From positions 2,670,001 through 2,734,000 of the forward strand of contig NZ_CP009928.1 of assembly GCF_001021975.1 (NCBI RefSeq): a stretch of 64,000 bases of DNA. Reading direction: 5' to 3'. Positions within the stretch are counted from its first letter, which is position 1. Every line of letters begins with the position of its first letter. The position numbers and the translations under genes were made by a program. The notes under the pieces were generated by a model. That model worked only from the letters and a program-made list of their open reading frames with translations. It had not been told where the DNA came from and did no database searches. This document shows, one piece after another, positions 41,607 to 49,791 of this stretch. The DNA is from Chryseobacterium gallinarum (GTDB lineage: Bacteria > Bacteroidota > Bacteroidia > Flavobacteriales > Weeksellaceae).

Positions 41607-43139
41607 ATGAAAAAAATTCTCTTAGTCATTTTGGGGATTATTGTTATTCTTGCTGCAATATTGCTCATTAAAACCTATACTTATCCCTTTAAGAAGAATA
41701 TGGCTGATGCAGGAGAAGGATGGAAGCCTGTAAAAAATGATTCTGCAATACTGCGGCTTTCGGGGGGAATAAAGATTCCTACAGTCTCTACAGGAAGTTT
41801 GGGAGAATTTGATTATGCACCTTTTGCCCGGTTTAAAGAATATTTAAAAATATCTTATCCATTGGTATATCAGCATGCGGAAAATGTAGAAGTAAATCAA
41901 TATGGCCTGGTATTCAGGCTCAAAGGAAGTAATCCCGCACTTGAACCCATCTTGTTTCTTGCGCACATGGATGTGGTTCCTCCCGGTGATGCCGATATCA
42001 AAAATAAAGAAGACAATATTTTTAAACCGGATGATACACCTTTGTCTCCTGTTACAAAAGTTGCAGAAGATTGGGATTATGCTCCGTTTTCGGGAGCTGT
42101 AGCGAATGGCAGGATTTATGGCAGGGGAGCAATTGATATGAAAGGAATGCTTTTCTCTTTGATGGAATCTATGAATAATCTGATCAGAAACAAACAAATT
42201 CAGCAACGTGATATTTATCTGGCATTTGGGTTTGATGAAGAGGTTGGAGGACAAAAAGGAGCCATGCAGATTGCCGGTTATTTTAAAAAGAAAGGATTGA
42301 AGTTTGATGCTGTTTATGATGAAGGAGGATTGATTATGCGAAAAGGCAATGTAGCAGGAATAGATTCAGATGTTGCTGTAGTAGGCTGTGCTGAAAAAGG
42401 CTTTCTTTCAGCAAAAATAAAAGTGAAAGGTCTTGGCGGGCATTCTTCCATGCCTCCTATGGAAAGTGCAATCGGGAAAGCAGCGGTTATTATGAAGCGG
42501 CTTGAAGATGATCAGATGAAGCCTATGATAACCCCTTTGATTAAAGAGTTTTTCGATAATATTGGTGGTGCAATGCCTTTTACGAGCAGGCTCGCAATTG
42601 CCAATCAATGGCTTTTAAGACCACTGTTGCTATCAAAACTAACTAAAAATAATACCACTAACGCCCTGGTGCGCACCACTACTGCTCTAACGATGATGAA
42701 AGGAAGTGATGGGACAAACGTGCTTTCTCCTGAAGTGGAATTTGTAGTGAATTTCCGATTGCTTCCCGGAAATACGGTAAAAGATGTCAGGGAACATATT
42801 GCCAGAGCTACCAAAGGTTTTGATGTTGAGGTGGAAGAAATCGATAATACAAGAGAAGCTTCCGGTATTTCCCCAACCCATACAAAAGCTTTTAAAATGA
42901 TAGAAGCAGGCGTTAAGGAAATTCATCCCGGGGCAATTGTTACTCCTTATCTTACAATGGCAGGTACTGATGCCGGCAAATATGAGATTGTAAGTAAAAA
43001 TGTATACAGGTTTATGCCTATTAAAATTACTAGCGCAGAACAGCAAAGTATCCATAGCACAAACGAATATCTTAGTATAGAAAACTATATGAAGATGATC
43101 CACTACTTTGAATATATCATGAAGAACTATGATAAATAG
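41607..43139 (+). CDS. M20 family metallopeptidase (carboxypeptidase S-like), membrane-anchored
   Basis: 510 residues. A hydrophobic N-terminal helix (about 3-22) anchors it or serves as signal. The di-zinc site follows the M20 pattern: His120-x-Asp122 in LAHMDVVPPGD, Asp178 in GRGAIDMKG, Glu211/Glu212 in FDEEVGG and a later Glu in YDEGG. The lid domain (KIKVKGLGGHSSMPP) is present. It probably trims peptides or acyl-amino acids outside the cytoplasm, fitting the peptide-use theme of the window. Length and order match the CPS1 branch. Single gene. Confidence 0.93.
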   Translation: MKKILLVILGIIVILAAILLIKTYTYPFKKNMADAGEGWKPVKNDSAILRLSGGIKIPTVSTGSLGEFDYAPFARFKEYLKISYPLVYQHAENVEVNQYGLVFRLKGSNPALEPILFLAHMDVVPPGDADIKNKEDNIFKPDDTPLSPVTKVAEDWDYAPFSGAVANGRIYGRGAIDMKGMLFSLMESMNNLIRNKQIQQRDIYLAFGFDEEVGGQKGAMQIAGYFKKKGLKFDAVYDEGGLIMRKGNVAGIDSDVAVVGCAEKGFLSAKIKVKGLGGHSSMPPMESAIGKAAVIMKRLEDDQMKPMITPLIKEFFDNIGGAMPFTSRLAIANQWLLRPLLLSKLTKNNTTNALVRTTTALTMMKGSDGTNVLSPEVEFVVNFRLLPGNTVKDVREHIARATKGFDVEVEEIDNTREASGISPTHTKAFKMIEAGVKEIHPGAIVTPYLTMAGTDAGKYEIVSKNVYRFMPIKITSAEQQSIHSTNEYLSIENYMKMIHYFEYIMKNYDK

Positions 43140-43241
43140 CTTTCAGCTTTGTGGGCAAATGGGTGAAAGACGTAATATGGATACTTTTTACATTAATACA
43201 TAAAAAAAAATAACACGTCAAGTTTTGTCGCATTACGGTAA

Positions 43242-43249
43242 TAGCTTTG
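43242..43249 (+). promoter_or_regulatory. -7 promoter element for the 231-residue unknown gene
   Basis: TAGCTTTG matches TAnnTTTG, with TTTTG 14 bases upstream (short spacing). It overlaps the in-frame TTG at 43247 and so supports the ATG at 43271. Confidence 0.45.
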
Positions 43250-43270
43250 TCTCATCAAAATTACAGAGCT

Positions 43271-43966
43271 ATGGAATTGCCATTTTACTTAAACTTTAAA
43301 GACTTTGAAAACCATTATTATGACAATCTTGAAAAATGGTTTGAAGAATATTATAATACAAGCGAAACAGATTATCTGAAAGCTCTTGCTGATTTATACA
43401 GCCCTTATCTCTATTATAATTTTATAGAAGATAAGTTGAAGGCAGATGCTTTTATCGAAATTAAAGACTGTTTTTTTCCTTATCATGATAAGATAGGAAT
43501 CTCTTTCTGTTCTCATTGCGAAAAAGGGGATGCGCCTCAAAAAGGCTTAAATCAGGTATTTGAATTTAAAAATATCTCAATGATGGAGTATGCACAGCAT
43601 ATCCTCGATAAAATCAATAAATACTGCTCGAAAAATCAGAATGCTCTGGATGGTAGTAAAAATATCCTTGATTATATCAATAATTATGATATTGTCACAT
43701 CGATGGATGGAGTGGGATATTGTATCAGTTATAATCGCCATCAGAAGGTAATCCCTTTTTTGAAAGCTTATTTACCCTATTATGGGCAAACCGTGAATAT
43801 GGCGATATACAGGGACTTTATTTTCTCTATTGCGGATATTGCTGAATTTATTGACCAGAAACTTAAAGCAATGCATGCATTTGAACACTCTATATATTGT
43901 CAGTCAAAAGCTGAAGCTAAATTCAAAGTGCAGATGAGCCGACAGTTTTTGACGCTATGTAACTAA
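43271..43966 (+). CDS. Unknown cytoplasmic protein, 231 residues
   Basis: I do not recognise the family. The protein has no signal or membrane helix, is rich in Tyr, Phe and charged residues and looks all-helical (FENHYYDNLEKWFEEYY at the start). A Cys/His group, SFCSHCEKGDAP, in the first half could bind metal. The frame is open to a TTG at 43247, but the ATG at 43271 is preferred because a -7 element covers the TTG. The last 40 codons and stop are repeated as a 121-bp tandem copy immediately downstream, which does not change the product. Confidence 0.7.
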   Translation: MELPFYLNFKDFENHYYDNLEKWFEEYYNTSETDYLKALADLYSPYLYYNFIEDKLKADAFIEIKDCFFPYHDKIGISFCSHCEKGDAPQKGLNQVFEFKNISMMEYAQHILDKINKYCSKNQNALDGSKNILDYINNYDIVTSMDGVGYCISYNRHQKVIPFLKAYLPYYGQTVNMAIYRDFIFSIADIAEFIDQKLKAMHAFEHSIYCQSKAEAKFKVQMSRQFLTLCN

Positions 43967-44086
43967 ATTTATTGACCAGAAACTTAAAGCAATGCATGCA
44001 TTTGAACACTCTATATATTGTCAGTTAAAAGCTGAAGCTAAATTCAAAGTGCAGATGAGCCGACAGTTTTTGACGCTATGTAACTA
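43845..44086. repeat. 121-bp tandem duplication at the 3' end of the unknown gene
   Basis: Bases 43845-43965 are repeated directly at 43966-44086. I find one difference, C at 43905 versus T at 44026. The unit covers the last about 40 codons of the upstream gene; because 121 is not a multiple of three and the stop falls at the junction, the second copy is untranslated debris. The near identity marks a recent event. Confidence 0.92.
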
Positions 44087-44150
44087 AAATTTTACACCAA
44101 ACATTCATAACTTAACTATATTGTAAGAAGACCTTGGGTTTTCTAAACCA

Positions 44151-44180
44151 ATTCCGGCCAGTAATGGCCGGAATTTTTCT
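44151..44180. terminator. Convergent terminator
   Basis: ATTCCGGCCA and TGGCCGGAAT form a perfect 10-bp stem with loop GTAA and a T-run on the plus side; it separates the unknown gene from the DUF2490 gene. Confidence 0.82.
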
Positions 44181-44216
44181 ATTGAATGATTTTTAAAAAT
44201 GTTTAAAAATTGAGAA

Positions 44217-45020
44217 CTATTGTTTTTTGTAAGGAATATTCCAGATCAAATCTGCCGCCAGATAGTGTACTCCTCCCTTATGAATACTTTTGCTATCCCG
44301 GATAAGATCATCCATATATCCTATATCTACAGTGAAAGGAGAATTGGGAATAGTAAACATATAATAAGCAGCAATACGCATTTCACGGTAACCGAAAGCA
44401 GTCCATTGAGAATCAGGTTCGTTAAGGTGGCTGATGGAAAATAATGCTTCAGCACTTAATGCCAGCTTCTGATTATTAACAGGCGATACATTGTAGGTAA
44501 TCTGACTTTTAATGCGGGTCCTGAATTGGAAATCTTCCTCAACCTGGTGGAAATCCGCATCAAAAAACTTCCTGAACTCCTGACGTACCGTATTTTTTAA
44601 TTTCCATTTTCTTCCAAGATCAAAAGTATAGGCATACCTGCCATAAACCCTGAACTCCTGTTCCGTACTTTCTTTATTGTAGGGCGCTGAACTTTCGTAT
44701 TGTGGCTGTCTCCGGTAACTGATTGCATAGCTGTATTGCTGATGAGGTGCGAAGGAATGGTAAACTTCGTGGTTGAGAACAAAGATTGCCTGTTTTGAAA
44801 ATAAATTATCATTATCCGGGCTGCTTTTACGGCCAATGGCAATATAGCTTAATGCTTGCTTTTTTCCCAGGGAATCCAGCTGGCGCTTCACTCCAAAAGC
44901 CGACCAGAATGCGGTGCTGGCATCTCCCAGACCAGGCGGGCTGATCTGTGCTTTTACAAGACTCCCCAAACACCCTGTTATACTTAATAGGATAAGGACT
45001 TTTTTAATACCAGACATCAT
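44217..45020 (-). CDS. DUF2490 family outer-membrane beta-barrel protein
   Basis: 267 residues with a signal peptide (1-24, ending LVKAQ). The mature chain is a series of amphipathic strands with aromatic girdles (YGRYAYTFDLGRKWKLKNTV, then RQEFRKF; FGYREMRIAAYYMF; HYLAADLIWNI), typical of DUF2490 outer-membrane barrels in Bacteroidota. Function is unknown. Transcribed alone, towards the shared terminator. Confidence 0.85.
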   Translation of the reverse strand: MMSGIKKVLILLSITGCLGSLVKAQISPPGLGDASTAFWSAFGVKRQLDSLGKKQALSYIAIGRKSSPDNDNLFSKQAIFVLNHEVYHSFAPHQQYSYAISYRRQPQYESSAPYNKESTEQEFRVYGRYAYTFDLGRKWKLKNTVRQEFRKFFDADFHQVEEDFQFRTRIKSQITYNVSPVNNQKLALSAEALFSISHLNEPDSQWTAFGYREMRIAAYYMFTIPNSPFTVDIGYMDDLIRDSKSIHKGGVHYLAADLIWNIPYKKQ

Positions 45021-45750
45021 GAAAACTGTTTTATTATTAATGTTAATGTTTGCGAAATCATAAGGTTAGATAAAGTGCCGGTGATACGCAGAACATATAT
45101 TTTGTCAAAACAAAATTATAAGGCTTTATGAATAGAATGTTTATTCAAAAATCCTCAATACTGTTTAAAAACAAGACAAAATAAGGGTTTGATTTAGGAA
45201 AGATTTGGGAATAACAATAATTATTAAGAAAAGATTTGAGTTTATTCAATCTCAATTTTTCTCTTTGACATTGGAAGAAAGAAATAAAGTATTTGATCTG
45301 AAATTAAACGCTATTTGATAAGTTAGATCGTTTATTAACGAGGATTTGAAATAAGAATAGATTGAAAGTATGTTTATATCGGATCAGGAGCAAAAGTTGG
45401 GGACATAATAAATTGGGTCTGGATATAAAAAATTCTGTTCATTATTGATGAGCGCCAAAATTATTGAGATCGTTTTTCACGCAAAGTTTTAAAAAAATAA
45501 TGTTCTATTTCAAGTAGGCAAAGAAGGCATTATAGCTGCTGACTAAGCGCATGCAAAGTGTTCGCTTCATCAGAAGCGATTAAAAATCGATCATTTCTTA
45601 GCTTACTTAAAATAAAGAGTATCAAAAAGAAACCTTTACGTGAATTTTAAAAATTAAATAGATCTAAATGTTATAAGACCACAACTTTTGCGTTTGATCC
45701 CTTTTTTTAATGACCTTATCAAATGGAAACTTTGATGATCCCCCCAAAAA
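45021..45750. other. Gene-free region, about 730 bases
   Basis: No credible reading frame on either strand. It contains a hairpin TCGCTTC-ATCA-GAAGCGA (45562-45579) inside a stretch with CACGCAAAG, GTAGGCAAAGAAGG and GCAAAGTGTTCGC blocks, which look like worn intergenic repeat sequence rather than unique DNA. A promoter for the DUF2490 gene must lie near its left end. Confidence 0.55.
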
Positions 45751-45752
45751 CA

Positions 45753-45788
45753 AAAAAACCTGTAATTCCTAATGAATACAGGTTTTTT
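45753..45788 (-). terminator. Terminator of tRNA-Ser
   Basis: AAAAAACCTGTA and TACAGGTTTTTT pair across a 12-base loop; on the minus strand it lies 43 bases after the tRNA and is followed by Ts. Confidence 0.8.
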
Positions 45789-45830
45789 GTGTTATAGACC
45801 ATTTTGAAAGCTTCTGGCTTTCGGTCTTCG

Positions 45831-45917
45831 CAGAAAGGAAGGGATTCGAACCCTCGATACAGTTACCCGTATACTACCTTTCCAGGGTAGCTCCTTCAAC
45901 CACTCGGACACCTTTCT
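45831..45917 (-). tRNA. tRNA-Ser(GGA)
   Basis: 87 nt with a long variable arm. On the minus strand the acceptor AGAAAGG pairs with CCTTTCT, discriminator G; anticodon loop CTGGAAA gives anticodon GGA; T arm GGGTTCGAATCCC. CCA is not encoded. Confidence 0.96.
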
Positions 45918-45972
45918 TTTTGAGATTGCAAAAATAGTATATTTTCTTTAATATGCAAATTATTATTGCAAT

Positions 45973-46989
45973 TTAATCTGTAATTTCTCCACAGAGGCTT
46001 TTGGTGAAGTGTTCAGCAAAGCTTCCCGGATAATTAGGGTTGTCTATTAAGTGCATCGCTTTGGTAATAGCCGTTTCAGCAGTCATATCCCTGCCGCTGA
46101 TTGCTCCTATTCTGGAGAAAATATTGCTGTTTTCATATTTTCCAAACGATATTCCTCCTGAAATACACTGGCTTACTACTACAATTTCAGTTCCGTTATT
46201 TCTGATTTCCTGAAGGGTTTCCTGAGTTCTTTCACTACTGAAAATGGTTCCGGAGCCGAAAACCTGCAAAATAAGGACCTTCATTTTCGGGATTTCCCTG
46301 AAATGGCTCAGGTGCATACCCGGGAAAATTCTCCAGAATAAAATATCTTCGGAAATATGTTCATCAACATGAAATTCTATAGTAGGATCGCAGCGGAAGA
46401 GATTATCTTTAATAATATTCAGATGGACTCCGGATTGCCCGAGAATAGGATAGTTCGGACTGGCATATGCATCAAAATATTCTGCAGAATATTTCAAGGT
46501 TCTGTTTCCTCTCAGCAGTTTGTATTCAAAATAAATAGCAACTTCCTGGATAACGGCTTCATCATTTTCATAAAGACTCGCATAATAAAGACTCGTCAAC
46601 AAGTTTTCCTTAGCGTCTGTCCTCAGATCACCGATCGGAAGCTGGGAACCGGTCATAATTACAGGCTTCCTTAGTCCTTTTAACATGAAACTCAGCGCAG
46701 ATGCGGTATAAGACATGGTATCTGTTCCGTGAAGGATCAGAAAGCCATCGTAATCATTATAATTTTTGTAGATATAATTGGCTATGATTTTCCATTCTTC
46801 AGGCCCCATATCGGAAGAGTCCAGTGGTTTTGCAAAAGGATGCACAAAAACTTCACATTCCATCAGTTTCATTTCAGGCATCTTTTCGAATATATTACCA
46901 AAATCGAAAGCGCGGAGACTTCCGGTTTCATAATCTTTTTCCATTCCGATGGTTCCACCGGTATAGATGAGCAGGACTTTTCGCTTCAT
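45973..46989 (-). CDS. ansA: Type I (cytoplasmic) L-asparaginase
   Basis: 338 residues, no signal peptide. It hydrolyses asparagine to aspartate and ammonia. The first catalytic Thr lies in IYTGGTIGM (Thr13), the second in LHGTDTMSYTASALSFML (Thr89-Asp90), with the Lys-containing block LPIGDLRTDAKENL downstream. The absence of a signal and the length fit type I (AnsA) rather than periplasmic type II. Single gene, preceded by a TAATTTTG element. Confidence 0.94.
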   Translation of the reverse strand: MKRKVLLIYTGGTIGMEKDYETGSLRAFDFGNIFEKMPEMKLMECEVFVHPFAKPLDSSDMGPEEWKIIANYIYKNYNDYDGFLILHGTDTMSYTASALSFMLKGLRKPVIMTGSQLPIGDLRTDAKENLLTSLYYASLYENDEAVIQEVAIYFEYKLLRGNRTLKYSAEYFDAYASPNYPILGQSGVHLNIIKDNLFRCDPTIEFHVDEHISEDILFWRIFPGMHLSHFREIPKMKVLILQVFGSGTIFSSERTQETLQEIRNNGTEIVVVSQCISGGISFGKYENSNIFSRIGAISGRDMTAETAITKAMHLIDNPNYPGSFAEHFTKSLCGEITD

Positions 46990-47034
46990 GTATTATTTTT
47001 GATTAGAATTAGAGCCCGTATAGGATTCATAGCC

Positions 47035-47042
47035 CAAAATTA
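47035..47042 (-). promoter_or_regulatory. -7 promoter element of ansA
   Basis: TAATTTTG on the minus strand fits TAnnTTTG, 46 bases before the start codon. Confidence 0.4.
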
Positions 47043-47109
47043 CGTTAATTTGCAAAGATTTGAAAATGAATAAAACGCTTAGAGTAAAATTTTATAAAAA
47101 TAAAGTGCT

Positions 47110-47829
47110 ATGATAAGTGTTGATCTGGCTATGGAAAAAAATAACTCAATGAAGATGAAAGGTTTAGTACAAACTTTTGAATATTTAAAACAATTTTTAA
47201 CAGAAGAAAGGCTGGCAAAAATCGAACATTTTTCCCGGGAAAGTTCTGATTTTGTGCTTCCGGTTGTAGAGGATATTTATCAGTTTCGGAATGCCGCAGC
47301 AATTGTACGCTCTGTCGAAGCTTGTGGTTTTCATAAAGTGGTGGCTTTACAGGAAGAGTATAGTTTTGAACCCAACCTTCGCGTAACAAAAGGTGCAGAT
47401 ACCTGGGTGGAAGTTGAAAAGCTTCCCCGTAGTATGGAATCTTTTCAGAAGATTAAAGACAGAGGCTATAAAATTGTAGCTGTTTCCCTCGAAAATAATG
47501 CTAAAATGCTGCCTGATTATGAAATTACTGAGCCTATAGCTTTGGTTTTTGGAACCGAAATGGAAGGAGTTTCACAGGAGATCCTCGACTTTGCAGATGA
47601 GACGCTGGCAATTCCCATGTATGGCTTTACCCGAAGCTTTAATGTTTCTGTGGCCGCTTCAATCTGTATGTATGAACTGAAGCAAAAGCTGATAAAATCC
47701 GATATTGATTATAAATTAAATGAAGAAAAGCTTGTAAGGATGAAAATCCTTTGGGCAGTGAATTCAATAAGAAGCGGACAGCAGATTTTTGACAAATATC
47801 TTAAAGAAAACAGTATCGACTGGAAATAA
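47110..47829 (+). CDS. trmH: tRNA/rRNA 2'-O-methyltransferase, SpoU family (TrmH-like)
   Basis: 239 residues. SPOUT-fold methyltransferase that probably methylates the ribose of G18 in tRNAs. Motif 1 is in the IYQFRNAAAIVRSVEACGF block (about 57-75), motif 2 is ALVFGTEMEGVSQEIL, and motif 3 is IPMYGFTRSFNVSVAASICM, where the trefoil knot binds SAM. The tRNA-G18 assignment rests on overall TrmH likeness; other SpoU targets remain possible. Several in-frame Met codons near the start (47110, 47131, 47149) leave the N-terminus uncertain. Confidence 0.88.
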   Translation: MISVDLAMEKNNSMKMKGLVQTFEYLKQFLTEERLAKIEHFSRESSDFVLPVVEDIYQFRNAAAIVRSVEACGFHKVVALQEEYSFEPNLRVTKGADTWVEVEKLPRSMESFQKIKDRGYKIVAVSLENNAKMLPDYEITEPIALVFGTEMEGVSQEILDFADETLAIPMYGFTRSFNVSVAASICMYELKQKLIKSDIDYKLNEEKLVRMKILWAVNSIRSGQQIFDKYLKENSIDWK

Positions 47830-47834
47830 ATAAA

Positions 47835-47868
47835 AAGAAAGGAAGCTTTGTCAGCCTCCTTTCTTCAG
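47835..47868 (+). terminator. Probable terminator between trmH and rsmE
   Basis: AAGAAAGGA and TCCTTTCTT pair over 9 bp with a 13-base loop in the convergent gap between the two methyltransferase genes. No long T-run. Confidence 0.5.
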
Positions 47869-47897
47869 CTGGATATTTTTTCTGCTTCCTATTCTGA

Positions 47898-48593
47898 TCA
47901 GACCATATTATAATAATTCCACGCTGCTACGAAAACTCCGGCTGTTTCTGTTCTTAACCTTTGATTTCCTAAAGATACAGCCCGAATTTTATTTTCTGCG
48001 AGAAAAGAAATCTCCTTTTCGGAAAAATCTCCCTCAGGACCAATTAAAAAAGTAATTTGCTCCATTTCAGGAATGTTCTTAAGTTCCATTCTCTCTAAAT
48101 TTTCATGACAGTGGGCTACAAAAGTACTTTCGGGATTGGCATTCTTTAAGAAGTCCGATAGTTTTACTATGTCATGGATGACCGGAAAATGAAATCTCAG
48201 GCTTTGTTTTGAAGCTGCAATAGCCTGTTTTCTGATCTTGTCAATATTCAGATTTTTGCGTTCCGTTTTTTCAGTTGAGATAATGCTGATTTCAGAAATG
48301 CCCATCTCTACTGCCTTTTCTACAAAAAACTCAATGCGGTCTATATTTTTGGTAGGGGCTATGGCAATATGTAATTTTGGATTGAATTCCTCTAAGTTTT
48401 CTTTAACCTCCGCCACCTCCATGCCGGCTTTTTTCCCTTCTATAACCAATCTTCCTGATGCAAGTCTCCCTTTTCCATCCGTCACATGAATATCTTCTCC
48501 CGATTTCATGCGAAGTACTTTCACGATGTGCTGCTGCTCTTCATCGTTGATGATCACTTTATTTCCGTTGATTTCTCCGTAGAATAATTTCAT
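47898..48593 (-). CDS. rsmE: 16S rRNA (uracil(1498)-N3)-methyltransferase
   Basis: 231 residues. SPOUT methyltransferase for m3U1498 of 16S rRNA. An N-terminal PUA-like domain (MKLFYGEI; QHIVKVLRMKSGEDIHVTDG, about 1-70) is followed by the knot domain with IAPTKNIDRIEFFVEKAVEM, ISTEKTERKN and the SAM-binding LIGPEGDFSEKEISFL and LGNQRLRTETAGVFVA motifs. Normal length. tsaD, 178 bases upstream on the same strand, may share its transcript. Confidence 0.95.
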   Translation of the reverse strand: MKLFYGEINGNKVIINDEEQQHIVKVLRMKSGEDIHVTDGKGRLASGRLVIEGKKAGMEVAEVKENLEEFNPKLHIAIAPTKNIDRIEFFVEKAVEMGISEISIISTEKTERKNLNIDKIRKQAIAASKQSLRFHFPVIHDIVKLSDFLKNANPESTFVAHCHENLERMELKNIPEMEQITFLIGPEGDFSEKEISFLAENKIRAVSLGNQRLRTETAGVFVAAWNYYNMV

Positions 48594-48770
48594 AATATTG
48601 GCAAACTGGTAAAAGGCAACATCGTAAAATAGGAGTGATGTAATGAGGCCTTTTAATATTTAAGTTTATTTAAACCGTTAAGTTGATTTGAAATGCTAAT
48701 AAAAAAAAATGATAACTTCAATACAGCTAAAATTAGGGAAAGACATTATTTGCCCTTTAGCAATTTTGCC

Positions 48771-49787
48771 TTATAAATCATATTTCGCTGTCGCGGTTGT
48801 CCTCAGATCTGTAAATTCTCCTCTCTCGAATTTCAGTTGCGCTACCATGGCAATCATAGCGGCATTATCTGTTGTATATTCAAATTTTGGGATATAGATG
48901 TTCCAGCCCAGTTTTTCTTTGTTGTCTTCCATTGCTTTCCTTAATGCAGAATTTGCGGAGACTCCTCCGGCAATGGCTACTTCTCTGATGCTGAGTTCCT
49001 GTGCAGCCTTTTCAAGCTTTTTCATTAAAATTTCTATGATGCATTTTTGTACAGAGGCACAGAGGTCGTTCAGGTTTTCTTTGATGAAATCAGGATTTTT
49101 TCTGACTTCTTTCTGGATGAAATATAATACTGAAGTTTTGATGCCACTGAAAGAATAATCGTAGTTTTCTAATTTCGGTTTATTGAATGTAAAAGCATCA
49201 GGATTTCCCTCTCTGGCAAGTTTGTCGATAATAGGACCGGCAGGATAATCCAGGTCAAAAATCTTCCCGATTTTATCAAAAGCTTCACCGGCAGCATCGT
49301 CGATTGTTTTTCCGATAATTTCCATATCAAAATAATCTTTTACAAGAACAATCATGGTATGTCCTCCACTTACGGTAAGGCATAAAAAAGGAAACTTGGG
49401 CGGCACAGGATTTGCATCTTCGATGAAATGGGCTAAAATATGGGCTTGAAGGTGATTAACTTCAATTAAAGGAACATTAAGGCTCATTGCCAATGACTTA
49501 GCAAATGATGTTCCTACGAGAAGTGATCCCAAAAGTCCGGGTCCACGTGTAAATCCTATAGCTGAGATTGCATTTTGTTGTATATTTGCTTTAGTAAAAG
49601 ATTTTTCAACAACGGGAATTATATTTTGTTGATGGGCTCGTGAAGCCAGTTCAGGGACTACACCGCCATATTCCTTATGGATGGCCTGGTTTGCGGCAAT
49701 GTTCGAAAGAATAGAATTCCCCTTGATGATAGCTGCTGAGGTGTCGTCGCAAGACGATTCAATACCTAAAATTATAGAGTCGCTCAT
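48771..49787 (-). CDS. tsaD: tRNA N6-adenosine threonylcarbamoyltransferase
   Basis: 338 residues; universal Kae1/TsaD enzyme that transfers the threonylcarbamoyl group to A37 of ANN-reading tRNAs, with TsaB and TsaE. Metal-binding His112 and His116 in VNHLQAHILAH; ILGIESSCDDTSAAI at the start and GGVSANSALR near 265-275 are diagnostic. MtaB, 30 kb away, acts on its product. Its start codon lies only 4 bases from the start of the divergent tamB gene, so the two promoters must lie inside each other's coding sequence. Confidence 0.97.
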   Translation of the reverse strand: MSDSIILGIESSCDDTSAAIIKGNSILSNIAANQAIHKEYGGVVPELASRAHQQNIIPVVEKSFTKANIQQNAISAIGFTRGPGLLGSLLVGTSFAKSLAMSLNVPLIEVNHLQAHILAHFIEDANPVPPKFPFLCLTVSGGHTMIVLVKDYFDMEIIGKTIDDAAGEAFDKIGKIFDLDYPAGPIIDKLAREGNPDAFTFNKPKLENYDYSFSGIKTSVLYFIQKEVRKNPDFIKENLNDLCASVQKCIIEILMKKLEKAAQELSIREVAIAGGVSANSALRKAMEDNKEKLGWNIYIPKFEYTTDNAAMIAMVAQLKFERGEFTDLRTTATAKYDL

Positions 49788-49791
49788 AATA

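Noticed and set aside
43845..44086. CRISPR-like repeat pair
   Set aside because: Only two units of 121 bases directly abutting, without spacers; it is a tandem duplication of a gene end.
47129..47389. Antisense frame inside trmH
   Set aside because: It lies wholly within trmH, whose motifs are clear; composition is that of a shadow frame.
48709..48897. Small plus-strand frame near tsaD
   Set aside because: It overlaps the 3' end of tsaD in antisense and has no features of its own.
49681..49791. N-terminal extension of TamB across tsaD
   Set aside because: It is antisense to the tsaD start region, begins mid-gene and has no homology features.
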